The translations under genes and the position numbers were made by a program. A stretch of 64,000 nt of DNA from JAMQPK01 sp963761975. GTDB taxonomy: Bacteria; Acidobacteriota; Vicinamibacteria; Vicinamibacterales; JAMQPK01. Location of the stretch: positions 1,550,001 through 1,614,000 of the forward strand of contig CAVXIR010000002.1 in NCBI GenBank assembly GCA_963761975.1, given 5' to 3'. Shown one piece after another: positions 45,852 through 54,467 of this stretch (the stretch's first letter is position 1; every line of letters begins with the position of its first letter). The notes beneath the pieces were generated by a model, which was given only the letters and a program-made list of their open reading frames with translations, did no database searches and was not told where the DNA came from.

Positions 45852-47379
45852 ATGCATCGGCTTCCTGTCTTGACCGCGGCGTTGTCCGCCATAGCCGTCG
45901 CCGCCGTCGGATTTCACTTCGGCACGTACGCCGCAGGCGGGTCCGACTCGTCGTGCTATGCCTTGATGGCCGACGCGTTTGCGGCCCGAAAGCTGCAGCC
46001 TTCGAGCGAGCTCGTCGCCGAGGCGCCATGGCCCGAGGCGCCGAAAACCTTTACGCCGGGCGGATTCGTTCCATCGGAGAGGCGAGCGTCTGCCTCGGCG
46101 CCGGTCTGTGCGCCCGGGTTTTCGCTGCTACTTGCACCGCTCGTCGCCCTCGGTGGTTCGGACGCTGTCTTCCTCCTCACACCAGTTGCGGGTGCGTTGC
46201 TGGTGTCGTTCACCTTCCTGGCCGCACGCCATCTGGCCGGCCCGCTCGCCGGCGTGATGGCTGCCGTGCTCATCGCGGTGAGCCCGCCGATGCTCTATCA
46301 GGTGGTTCAACCGATGAACGACGTCACGACGGCCTCGTTGTGGATGGCATCGTTCGTGGCACTTCTCGTCAGAAAGTGGGCGCTCGCTGGGGTCTCCTGC
46401 GGTTTGGCGTTACTTGTCCGCCCGAACTTGCTCCCGCTCGCGCTGGTTGCGACATTGTTCGCCGGGATTAGAGATTCGGGATTAGGGATTAGAGCTGTCA
46501 CACGATTTGGGGTCGCGGCATTTCCTTTTGGGTTGCTGGTTCTCTGGTTGAACCATGGCTTGTATGGGGGCGCTCTGAGTACCGGTTACGGCCAGCTGGG
46601 GCATCTCTTTGGATTCGAAGCCTCGAACGTCAATGCACCGCGGTATCTTTCATGGCTACTCGAAACCCACACACCGTTTCCATTGCTCGCGTTTGCGGCG
46701 CCGTTTGTCGTGCCACGCGAAAAGCGCGCAGATGCGTGGCTCGCGATCGGCTTGATTCTGTCGACGTGCATCGTCTATTTCATCTATACCCCGTTTAACG
46801 AGTGGTCGTATTTGCGCTTCCTCCTGCCGGCGATCGCCCTGATGCTCGTTCTGGCTTGTGCTGTGACGGTGACGCTGCTTCAGCACGCGCCAGCCGCCGG
46901 GCGGGCTGTCATTGTGACGGCCATCGTCGCAGGCCTCGCCATTTTCTGCGTGCGCACGGCCGAAGACAGGCTCGCGTTCAACCTCCGGCATCTGGAGCAA
47001 CGATATCGAAGCGCGGGCATTGTCGTTCGCGATCGACTTCCGGCAAACGCCGTCGTGCTTTCGGTCTGGGACAGCGGCGCGGTGCGCTTTCATGGAAGAC
47101 GAGAAGCGCTTACGTGGGCCGGACTCGACGCTTCGTGGCTCGATCGCGGCCTCGCATGGCTCGACGAGCGCGGCCGCCCTCCTTACATCCTGCTGGAATC
47201 GTGGGAAGAGCAGCCGTTCCGCGATCGGTTTGGCAGCCACAGCGACATCGGTAAGCTCGACTGGCCACCGAAGTAACGAGATCGATCGATCCGTGCGGAT
47301 CTATGATCCCAAAGATCGCGCGCGCTACGATCGAGGCGAGCACATCAACACCGAGTACCTATGGCCGCTGCGCGATTAG
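45852..47379 (+). CDS. GT39-like polytopic membrane glycosyltransferase, frameshifted at its 3' end
   Basis: 474 residues as read, about 508 if one base near 47273 is removed. At least nine hydrophobic helices are visible (LPVLTAALSAIAVAAVGFHF; LLVSFTFLAARHLAGPLAGV; LLALVATLFAG-like; LLPAIALMLVLACAVTV). An early YAAGGSDSSCYALMADAF resembles the first-loop Asp/His region of dolichyl-phosphate-mannose-type transferases. The reading stops at ...LDWPPK, while the +1 frame continues as NEIDRSVRIYDPKDRARYDR to a stop at 47379, which looks like a natural C-terminus. It likely uses the lipid-linked sugar made by the upstream GT2. An internal GGGATTAGA word repeat (46468-46497) encodes IRDSGLGIR. Confidence 0.75.
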
Positions 47380-47381
47380 CG

Positions 47382-47454
47382 TACGACGCAGAGCCGCGGA
47401 GAATCCGAAACAGGAGCTCAAGAGTCCCCTGCGCCTTTGCGGCTCTGCGTCGTA
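47382..47454. repeat. 16-bp perfect inverted repeat with GCAGAGCCGC words
   Basis: TACGACGCAGAGCCGC (47382-47397) and its exact complement (47439-47454) are separated by 41 nt. It could be a terminator-like hairpin after the membrane transferase; there is no T-run. It fills most of the spacer. Confidence 0.8.
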
Positions 47455-47476
47455 GTCGTAATCGCATCACTCTCTG

Positions 47477-48724
47477 ATGGAACCCCATCTTTCCGTGACT
47501 GCCGCGAGGCGGCACGCGATCAATCAGTCTCTGTTCGAATCGCACACATTGCAGGGCGCCATCGATCGTCTTGGCTTTGTCCAGGCCGATCCCATTCGCT
47601 CGCCGGCGCGCGCGCAGGATCTGATTCTGCGCCACAGAGTCCCCGGATATCGCGCCGGTGACCTCGAGCGCCAGTACGCCTCGCTCGACATCGAGGAGGA
47701 CTATCTCTATGCGTACGGGTTTGTCTCGCGTCGCGTGTGGAATCTGCTCCATCCACGTTCGCACCCCCGTATGCGGGTGTTCGAGCAGAAGGTGCTCGAC
47801 GTTGTCCGCGCATCGGGAGAAGTCCATCCGGCGGCGCTCGAAGCGCACCTCGGTCGGAAGCGGGTCGTTAACGCGTGGGGCGGCTATTCGAAGGCGACGA
47901 CGCAGGCGCTGGAGGATCTCCACTACCGTGGTCTCGTGCGCATCGTACGCCGCGAACGGGGAATCCGCATTTACAAGCCGGTCGAACGGCCGATTGAAAG
48001 CGCGTCGCCGTCCGAACGGCTGAAAGCGCTCGTCATGACCAACGCCGCGATCTTCGCGCCCTCTCCGCTGAAGAGCCTGCAAGCCCTCGTCACTCGTTAT
48101 CGCGGCCTCGGCAACCCACGTAGCCTGGTTGGGGAGTTGTTGAAATCGGGAGAGCTCGAAAAGGGGACGATCGACGGGGTCAGCTACGTCTGGCCGGCCG
48201 GGACGGCAATCGACAGCGAGGTGCCGCGCACGGTTCGGTTGCTCGCGCCCTTCGATCCGGTCGTCTGGGACCGCAACAGATTCGAGCACTTGTGGGGATG
48301 GCAGTACCGCTTTGAGGCCTACACACCCGTCAAGAAGCGCGTCCGCGGCTACTACGCGATGCCCATGTTGTGGCGCGATCGGTTTGCTGGATGGGCCAAC
48401 ATAGGTGCGTTGGGTGCGTTGGGTGCGTTGGGTGCGGTGGGTGCGACGGGTGCGGTGGGTGCGACGGGTGCGGTGGGTGCGGTAGGTGCGGTAGGTGCGC
48501 TAGGGGCGCTAGGTGCGACAGGTGCGACAGATGCGACGGGCTTGTCGCGCCGAAGCTCGTCATGTGCGAGCCGAGCGAAGGCGGATGCGAGGCTCGACGT
48601 GAACGTCGGGTTTGTCGACGGGCGGCCGCGCGAGCGTGATTTTTCCCGCGAGCTCGATGCGGAGATTGCGCGGGTAGAGCGGTTTCTGTCGGCTCTGCCA
48701 TCCGCCATCTGCCATCTGCCCTGA
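47477..48724 (+). CDS. winged-helix DNA-binding (YcaQ-like) protein with repeat insertion
   Basis: A 415-residue protein. The main body matches the HTH_42/YcaQ family: ARRHAINQSLFESH at the N-terminus, QADPIRSPARAQDLILRHRV (the QxDPI motif of these AlkX/YcaQ-type glycosylases), then winged-helix regions and RLLAPFDPVVWDRNRFEHLW. The ends of the family (GYYAMPMLWRDRFAGWAN and LDVNVGFVDGRPRERDF) are present but are separated by about 60 residues of Gly-Ala-X triplets encoded by a 9-nt repeat. The last residues PSAICHLP come from another word repeat. YcaQ-type members unhook interstrand cross-links in DNA, so a repair role is plausible. Confidence 0.85.
   Translation: MEPHLSVTAARRHAINQSLFESHTLQGAIDRLGFVQADPIRSPARAQDLILRHRVPGYRAGDLERQYASLDIEEDYLYAYGFVSRRVWNLLHPRSHPRMRVFEQKVLDVVRASGEVHPAALEAHLGRKRVVNAWGGYSKATTQALEDLHYRGLVRIVRRERGIRIYKPVERPIESASPSERLKALVMTNAAIFAPSPLKSLQALVTRYRGLGNPRSLVGELLKSGELEKGTIDGVSYVWPAGTAIDSEVPRTVRLLAPFDPVVWDRNRFEHLWGWQYRFEAYTPVKKRVRGYYAMPMLWRDRFAGWANIGALGALGALGAVGATGAVGATGAVGAVGAVGALGALGATGATDATGLSRRSSSCASRAKADARLDVNVGFVDGRPRERDFSRELDAEIARVERFLSALPSAICHLP
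48404..48540 (+). repeat. 9-nt GGTGCGNNN tandem array inside the YcaQ-like gene
   Basis: About 15 units reading Gly-Ala-Leu/Val/Thr in frame. It has the same DNA word as at 1348-1517, but read from the opposite strand, hence different amino acids. Confidence 0.88.
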
Positions 48725-48783
48725 CGACAACACAAAACTACGTGTGCCCTCGTCGGGCATACGCATTGCACTCCGCAGCGCGC

Positions 48784-49536
48784 ATGAGCACACGCCCACG
48801 AATTGTCGCGGTTGCCTTCCTCACATTGTTTCTTTCCTCCAACTTCTTCTCCCACCTGGCCTTCGCTCAGCAACCGCCACCACCTCCGAAGCCTCGAGAG
48901 GGTAAGGCGGAGTTCGCGCTCGTGACCACAACCGGCAATGCCTCCTCACAAACTATTGGCACTTCCGGTGAGGTCATCTTCAGGCCGCCCCAGTGGGTCG
49001 TCGAGGGGAAAGCCGCGTTCGTCCGGAATGAAGCGGATGATGTTTTGAGGGCCAAGTCGTTTGCGGCGCGCGGCCGCCTGGCTCGAGTGCTGACGCCACG
49101 GATTCAGGCGTTCGGCCAGCATTCATACCTGCGCGACCTGTTTTCGGGCATCGAGCACCGCAACAGCACCGAGGGCGGGTTGTCGTACCTGTTGCTGGAA
49201 ACGGCCAGGCAGACGCTGTCCGCCGACGCAGGCCTCGGATATCTCAACGAGCAGCGCACAGCCGCCGACGCGTTATCGACGGCGACAGCGGGCACCGGCG
49301 CGCGCTACAAACTGAAGCTGTCCGAGACCAGCGACATTACGGACGATCTGCTGTTCTCGTTCGATTTGTCTGACAAAGGCACGTGGCGGATGTATCAGGC
49401 GGTCGCGCTCACCGCGAAGGTCGCGGCGCCCCTCTCGCTCAAGCTCTCGAACGTCGTCCGGTTTGTCGACGAGCCGGTGCCTGGATTCGAGCAGACGGAC
49501 ACGATCACGTCGGCCGCTCTGGTGCTGAGCTTCTAA
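48784..49536 (+). CDS. DUF481 family outer-membrane protein
   Basis: About 250 residues from the ATG at 48784. It has a signal peptide ending near AFAQQ, a Pro-rich start (PPPPPKPREGKAEFALV), and a beta-barrel-like repeat pattern typical of DUF481/YdiY: GKAEFALVTTTGNASSQTIG, GLSYLLLETARQTLSADAG, YKLKLSETSDITDDL, then an aromatic C-terminus (SAALVLSF). The family is an outer-membrane barrel with no established substrate. It starts in a spacer of 59 nt after the winged-helix gene. An upstream in-frame ATG at 48742 is less likely. Confidence 0.82.
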   Translation: MSTRPRIVAVAFLTLFLSSNFFSHLAFAQQPPPPPKPREGKAEFALVTTTGNASSQTIGTSGEVIFRPPQWVVEGKAAFVRNEADDVLRAKSFAARGRLARVLTPRIQAFGQHSYLRDLFSGIEHRNSTEGGLSYLLLETARQTLSADAGLGYLNEQRTAADALSTATAGTGARYKLKLSETSDITDDLLFSFDLSDKGTWRMYQAVALTAKVAAPLSLKLSNVVRFVDEPVPGFEQTDTITSAALVLSF

Positions 49537-49582
49537 CGACCCTATACTGACTCCTCCGCTTTCGCGACGAGAGGAGTCAGCC

Positions 49583-50644
49583 ATGTCAGATCGAGTTTCC
49601 CGAGTCATCCTCGCGGTGCTGCTGGCGTGTGGCACGGTCGGCGTGTCGACGTTCCAACGGACGGCGCCGGCCGCGGACGCGACCTCGCGGGCAGTGGCGG
49701 CCGCCGAGGCGTTTCTGGCCACGCTCGATCAGGCGCAGCGCCAAAAAGCCAATATCGCGCTGAATGAAAAGACCCGGACCGTGTGGTCGAACCTGCCTTC
49801 GGGCATCACGATGCAGGTCGGAGCGACCGAGCGGAACGGTCTCAAGCTCGGCGCTATGACGCCGGCACAGGAAAAAGCCGCTCTCGCGCTGGTTGCGGCG
49901 ACCCTCAGCCGCGAGGGATATGAGAAGGCGATGGCGATTGTCGACGCCGATCAAGCGCTCGAAACGGAAAGCGCGCCAACCAGGAAGCCTGGCGCGCCTG
50001 TCCGCTTCGGTCGCGGGGAATATTACGTGAGCATCCTCGGCAAGCCGTCGACGACCGACATGTGGATGCTTCAGTTCGGCGGGCATCATCTTGCCATCAA
50101 CGTGACCCTTGCGGGGCGTGAGAACGTGCTCACGCCAACGCATACCGGAACGCAGCCAGCCAGCTACACCGTGGACAGCCGGACGATCCGTCCGCTGGGC
50201 GACGAGAACGACAAGGCATTCGCCCTCATCAACGCGCTCAATGCCGAACAGCAGAAACAGGCCATCCTGGGTGTCGAGGTCCGCAACCTCGTGCTCGGTC
50301 CCGGCACGGACGGCAAAATGATCGCGCCCGAAGGTGTGCGCGCTTCGACGTTCACGCCCCCACAGCGGACGATGCTCGTGGAGCTCGTGCGTGAGTGGGT
50401 CGGCATTCTTGGCGACGAGGCGGCGACGGCAAAGATGAAGGAGATTCAATCGGGTCTTGCCGACACCTACTTTGCGTGGGCCGGACCGACGGCCAACGGC
50501 CGTGGGGCGTATTTCAGGATTCACGGGCCTGCGGTGTTCATCGAGTACGCACCGCAGGGCCAGGCGGAGAACAACACCAATCACATCCACACGATTTATC
50601 GCGATCCCACGAACGACTACGCGGCCAGGGTGACGCGGCGGTGA
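49583..50644 (+). CDS. DUF3500 domain protein
   Basis: A 353-residue protein with a signal peptide (residues 1-24, ending VSTFQ). The family features are visible: QRQKANIALNEKTRTVWSNL at the start of the domain, LGAMTPAQEKAALALV, YYVSILGKPSTTDMWMLQFG with the following GHHLAINVT, and a late FAWAGPTANGRGAYFRIHGP with ENNTNHIHTIYRDPTNDY. The conserved GHH and HIH histidines suggest a metal site. No function is established for the family. Its TGA overlaps the GTG of the next gene, so the two are probably co-expressed. Confidence 0.88.
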   Translation: MSDRVSRVILAVLLACGTVGVSTFQRTAPAADATSRAVAAAEAFLATLDQAQRQKANIALNEKTRTVWSNLPSGITMQVGATERNGLKLGAMTPAQEKAALALVAATLSREGYEKAMAIVDADQALETESAPTRKPGAPVRFGRGEYYVSILGKPSTTDMWMLQFGGHHLAINVTLAGRENVLTPTHTGTQPASYTVDSRTIRPLGDENDKAFALINALNAEQQKQAILGVEVRNLVLGPGTDGKMIAPEGVRASTFTPPQRTMLVELVREWVGILGDEAATAKMKEIQSGLADTYFAWAGPTANGRGAYFRIHGPAVFIEYAPQGQAENNTNHIHTIYRDPTNDYAARVTRR

Positions 50645-51279
50645 GAAGCGCGTTTATCGCGTGGGCAGGCGTCCTGCTCGCGCTCTCGGAGTCGCCGTCC
50701 GCCCATCGCCTCGACGAGTACCTTCAGGCCGCGCGCTTGTCGCTCGGGCGCACTCAGGTGACGCTGGAAGTGGACCTGACGCCGGGGGCGAGCGTGGCCG
50801 ACAGCATCATCGCGTTGATTGATCGCGACGGCGATCGCACCATCACACCGCTCGAGGCGCAATCGTACGGGCAGGCTGTGCTCTCGAAGGTCGTGGTGGA
50901 GCTCGACGATCGCCCGGTCCGACTGACGCTCGCCCATGTCGAGTCGCCCTCAACAGACGAGATGCGGCACGGCATGGGCACGATTCAGCTGCGCGCCGTC
51001 GGCGACGTCGAGCAGGCCGGCCTCTGGAGGCGTCGGCGTCAGCTGCATTTCCAGAACAACAATCACCACGAAGCGTCCAGCGTCTACCTCGTCAACGCGC
51101 TCATCCCGAGCGACGGCGGCATCACCGTCGTCGCTCAGACTCGCGATGCCAAGCAGCGCGAGGCCCGGATCGATTACAGCGTCAGCCCTCGGTGGCCCGG
51201 ATATTTATACTGGCCGGTGGTTGGCGCGGTCGCCCTGGTCTTCGTTTTTCGCCGCTTGCGCCTCACCACTAACCACTAA
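50641..51279 (+). CDS. secreted/anchored protein with EF-hand-like motif, HupE N-domain-like
   Basis: About 212 residues, GTG start overlapping the DUF3500 stop. A leader SAFIAWAGVLLALSESPSAH is followed by RLDEYLQAARLSLGRTQVT, as in the extracytoplasmic domain that precedes HupE/UreJ-type transporters in some bacteria. It has an EF-hand-like loop DRDGDRTITPLEA and a C-terminal membrane helix (YWPVVGAVALVFVF). The transporter part is missing, so it stands alone. The tail LTTNH is encoded by an ACCACTA word repeat. Possibly a partner of the DUF3500 protein; function is unknown. Confidence 0.72.
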   Translation: MRSAFIAWAGVLLALSESPSAHRLDEYLQAARLSLGRTQVTLEVDLTPGASVADSIIALIDRDGDRTITPLEAQSYGQAVLSKVVVELDDRPVRLTLAHVESPSTDEMRHGMGTIQLRAVGDVEQAGLWRRRRQLHFQNNNHHEASSVYLVNALIPSDGGITVVAQTRDAKQREARIDYSVSPRWPGYLYWPVVGAVALVFVFRRLRLTTNH

Positions 51280-51292
51280 CCACCAACCACCG

Positions 51293-52273
51293 ATGGATAC
51301 CGTTCGCTGGGGCATGATCGGCTGCGGCGGAGTCGCTGAAGTGAAGAGCGGTCCCGCGCTTCAGAAGGCAAATGGGTCGGCGCTCGTTGCGGTCATGCGC
51401 CGCGATCGCGAGAAGGCAGAGGATTACGCCCGCCGTCATAACGTCGCTCGTGTCTATACGTCTGCGGATGAGCTCATCGACGACCCCGAGGTCGATGTCG
51501 TGTACGTCGCGACACCGCCCTCGAGCCATTGCGAACTCGCCCTGAAGACCGCTGCCGCCGGCAAGCCTTGTCTGGTCGAGAAGCCGATGGCGATGAATCA
51601 CGGCGAATGCCTGCAGATGATCGAGGCCTTCCGCACCCGTCAGGTACCTCTCTGGGTTGCCTACTACCGTCGTGCGTTGCCGAGATTTCTCAAAGTGCGA
51701 GAGCTGTTGCGTGAGCGCGCCATTGGCGGGCTGACGTCGATTCACGTCAGCGTGTGCGAGCCGCTGGCGACGGGCGAAGCGGCCACAGCCTGGCGCCTCA
51801 ATCGCGACGTTGCGGGCGCAGGGCTGTTTCTCGATCTGGCGTCGCACATTTTCGACATCATCGACTTTGCAGCGGGCCCGATCGGGGCGGCTCACGGATT
51901 TGCGGTCAATTCCGGTCGCGCCTATGAGGTGGAGGACGTCACCGCTGCCGCCTTCCAGATCGGGGACTCCGTCGTGGGCACCGGCGTCTGGAATTTCAAT
52001 GCGCCGGCAAAAGCCGAGTCGATCGTGTTCACCGGCTCACAGGGAGAGATCGCCACGGCGGTGCTGGGCGACGAAGATGTCATCGTGACTCGGGGCGGAC
52101 AGCAGAACCGATATCGCTTTCGCAACCCGCCGCACGTCCATCAGCCGCTCGTTCAGACGATTGTCGACGAGCTTCGGGGACAGGGAAGATGCGAATCGCC
52201 CGCCGAGTCCGGCGCGCGCGCGTCCTGGGTCATGGACAGGTGTTTGGAGAGTTACTACCGCGGGATCTATTGA
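51293..52273 (+). CDS. Gfo/Idh/MocA-family oxidoreductase
   Basis: About 326 residues from the ATG at 51293. The N-terminal Rossmann fold is VRWGMIGCGGVAEVKSGPAL, with DVVYVATPPSSHCELALKTA and the catalytic-type VEKPMAMNHGECLQM (EKP motif). The second half keeps GLFLDLASHIFDIIDFAAG with the family His. Such enzymes oxidise or epimerise sugars and other polyols with NAD(P). Substrate is unknown. It starts at the end of an ACCACTA word repeat (51264-51291) with no strong ribosome binding site, and its last codons GIY-stop lie in a GATCTA-word array. Confidence 0.92.
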   Translation: MDTVRWGMIGCGGVAEVKSGPALQKANGSALVAVMRRDREKAEDYARRHNVARVYTSADELIDDPEVDVVYVATPPSSHCELALKTAAAGKPCLVEKPMAMNHGECLQMIEAFRTRQVPLWVAYYRRALPRFLKVRELLRERAIGGLTSIHVSVCEPLATGEAATAWRLNRDVAGAGLFLDLASHIFDIIDFAAGPIGAAHGFAVNSGRAYEVEDVTAAAFQIGDSVVGTGVWNFNAPAKAESIVFTGSQGEIATAVLGDEDVIVTRGGQQNRYRFRNPPHVHQPLVQTIVDELRGQGRCESPAESGARASWVMDRCLESYYRGIY

Positions 52274-52304
52274 TCTAGGGATCTATTGATCTTGTGATCT
52301 AGGG
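52262..52304. repeat. GGGATCTATTGATCTA word array
   Basis: Repeats GGGATCTATTGATCTA twice, then TTGTGATCTAGGG. It overlaps the last codons of the oxidoreductase and fills most of the spacer before the hydrolase. Confidence 0.75.
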
Positions 52305-52333
52305 CGCCATGGATTCTTAGGCGCCCGCGAACG

Positions 52334-53110
52334 ATGAAGACTGCATGTGCGATTTCGCCAGATCGAACACGTATCGCGTATGACGTCACCGGTACGGGGC
52401 CGGTGCTCATGCTGCTCCACGGTGGCTTTCAAAGCCGTCGCGTGTGGCACGACTTGGGTTACGTTGACCGGCTGCGTGCGCGTTTCACGGTCGTAGCCGT
52501 CGATCTGCGCGGCAACGGCGAGAGTGACAAGGCGACCAGCGCCGAGGCCTATTCGATTGATCGCCTGTGCGAGGACCTCCTCGCGGTCGCCGACGCAGTG
52601 GGCGCACGCCGCTTCATGATTTGGGGATTTTCATACGGAGGAAATGTCGGGAGGTACCTCGCCGCTCGGTCGGATCGGGTTGACGCGATGGTCATTATCG
52701 GCATTCCTTTCGGAGCGGGGGCCTCAGGAGCGTTTCGCCAGTTGATTCTGGACCTCCGCACCAAATGGGTCCCTGTATTACAGGCCGAGCGCGCCGGCAA
52801 TTTTGACCCAAACACGCTTCCTGAGGCAGATCGGGCGGACTGGCAGCGCGGGACTGTGCCACTCAACATCGCGTGGCTTAGTGCAATGCTCGAGTGGCCG
52901 CCGGTTGAACCGAAGGACCTTCGTTGCCGCTCGCTCTGGCTCGTCGGGTCTGCCAATGACGCGGCTATGGAAAGCGTGCGCATGTACGAAGGCAGCCTTA
53001 CGGGAACAGCTGTCACGCTCGTCGTCGTCCCCGGGCTAACGCACGAAGACGAGCTCGTCAAGGTAGAGCAGGTGCTGCCTCGGCTCGAGCAGTTCACTAC
53101 ACGGCGGTAG
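52334..53110 (+). CDS. alpha/beta hydrolase
   Basis: A 258-residue single-domain alpha/beta hydrolase. The oxyanion region is LMLLHGGFQSRRVWHDLG, the nucleophile elbow GFSYGGNVG (Ser near residue 98), and the catalytic His lies near the end in PGLTHEDELVKVEQV. RGNGESDKAT is the usual strand-4 loop. Members include esterases, lipases and haloalkane-type enzymes; the substrate is not predictable. It follows the Gfo/Idh/MocA gene after a repeat spacer and converges on the DUF1552 gene. Confidence 0.9.
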   Translation: MKTACAISPDRTRIAYDVTGTGPVLMLLHGGFQSRRVWHDLGYVDRLRARFTVVAVDLRGNGESDKATSAEAYSIDRLCEDLLAVADAVGARRFMIWGFSYGGNVGRYLAARSDRVDAMVIIGIPFGAGASGAFRQLILDLRTKWVPVLQAERAGNFDPNTLPEADRADWQRGTVPLNIAWLSAMLEWPPVEPKDLRCRSLWLVGSANDAAMESVRMYEGSLTGTAVTLVVVPGLTHEDELVKVEQVLPRLEQFTTRR

Positions 53111-53116
53111 TCTGCC

Positions 53117-53146
53117 AGATCTCTAGATCTCTAGATCCCTAGTTAC
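53117..53146. repeat. AGATCTCT word array overlapping a stop codon
   Basis: AGATCTCTAGATCTCTAG followed by ATCCCTAGTTAC. The restored TAA of the DUF1552 gene (53143-53145) lies inside it. It is related to the array before mtnA. Confidence 0.7.
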
Positions 53147-54446
53147 AAGCCGATCAGCCTTGTGTTTGCATCGCCGAAGCGATCCAGCTTGATGCCCATC
53201 CGGTCCGTGATGCCGAGGAACAGGCTGCACATCTTGCGATTCTCGTCGCCCCCGTCCAGATAGTCGAGCGAGCGTCCGGTTTCGAGCGTTCCGCCGAGGC
53301 CGCCGGCGAGTACGACCGGCAGCTGGTACTGATGTGCTTGCTGCCATTCCACAAGTTCGACAGGAACATCAGGCACGAGTTGTCGAGCACCGTGCCGTCG
53401 CCTTCAGGCATCGAGTCCAGCTTCGTGGCCAGATACGCGAGTTGGCTCAGGTGGAAGCGCGAGATGCGTTCGTAGCCGTCCGACAGGTTGTCGTGAGACG
53501 CCGCATGATGCCCGTTCCGCACGTCGAGGAACGGGTAATAGAGCGCTGAGAGATCGCGGGCGAGCAGCAGCGAGGCCACGCGGGTCTTGTCCGTCTGAAA
53601 CGCGAGCGCGATGACGTCGCACATCAGCCGCGTGTGCTCGCGGAAATCTTCCGGCAAACCATTCTCCGGCCGCTCCATCGTAAACACGGGGCGGTTTTTG
53701 AGCTTTGCGAGGTCTTCGGCTTTTTCCTGATTCTTCCTCATTCCGTCAACACGCTTTTCGACTTCGCGCACGCTCGTCATGAACTCGTCGAGCTTGTGTT
53801 GATCGGTCGAGCTGATCTGACGACTCAGCGTCGCGGCGCTTTCCCTGACGCGATCCAGGATGCTCAAATTGCGGACGCTGCCGCGATTCTCGAACAGCGT
53901 ATCGAACGCCAGAGCGGGATACACCTCGTTAGGAACGGGTGAGTCGGCGTTCTGCCACGAGATATGCGAGCTGTAAGCCATCGAGAAGTTCGTCTCGTGG
54001 TAGCCGGTCATCGGCTGCTCGCACGCCAGCACGATGCTGGGCTGCAGCGTCTCGTGGCCGACGTGATTCGCGATCATCTGATCGACGGTAATCCCGGCGT
54101 GGATGACCGGCCCTCTTTGAATGGGGGCCCCGGAGAGAAGGCTTCCGGTTTGAGCCGGATGAATGCCCTGACCGGTCGAGTGCTTGTTGAAGAGCCCGTT
54201 GATGACGTTGATCTTCTTCTTCAACGGCTCGAGTGGCGACAAGCTGAGGCTGAGCTTCATGTCGTCGCCAGATCCGGTCGCGCCCCAGTGATTCTCGTTG
54301 ATGCCGTTCCCCATGAAGAGCACCGCGAAGCGTTTCGGGAAGGCCGAGCCGGACGGCGTGGCGGCGAACGCAGACAAGGATTCGAGCCATGGCAACGCCA
54401 TGGTGACTCCCGCTCCGCGGAGCACCGTTCGACGGGTCAACTTCAT
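53143..54446 (-). CDS. DUF1552 protein, frameshifted near its 3' end
   Basis: About 434 residues after correction. A Tat-like signal (RRTVLRGAGVTMALPWLESL) is followed by the DUF1552 core: KRFAVLFMGNGINENHW, PAQTGSLLSGA, NGHHAASHDNLSDGYERI. As read the frame carries on from SNLWNGSKH into unrelated sequence and stops at 53154. In the other frame the family end continues as QYQLPVVLAGGLGGTLETGR to NTRLIGL, stop at 53143. One base is missing (or two extra) near 53337-53341. DUF1552 proteins are usually encoded with DUF1592 cytochrome-like proteins, as here (21 bp apart). Function is unknown; a periplasmic role is expected. Confidence 0.82.
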
Positions 54447-54467
54447 CGCGCTAGCCGCCTTTCCTGT

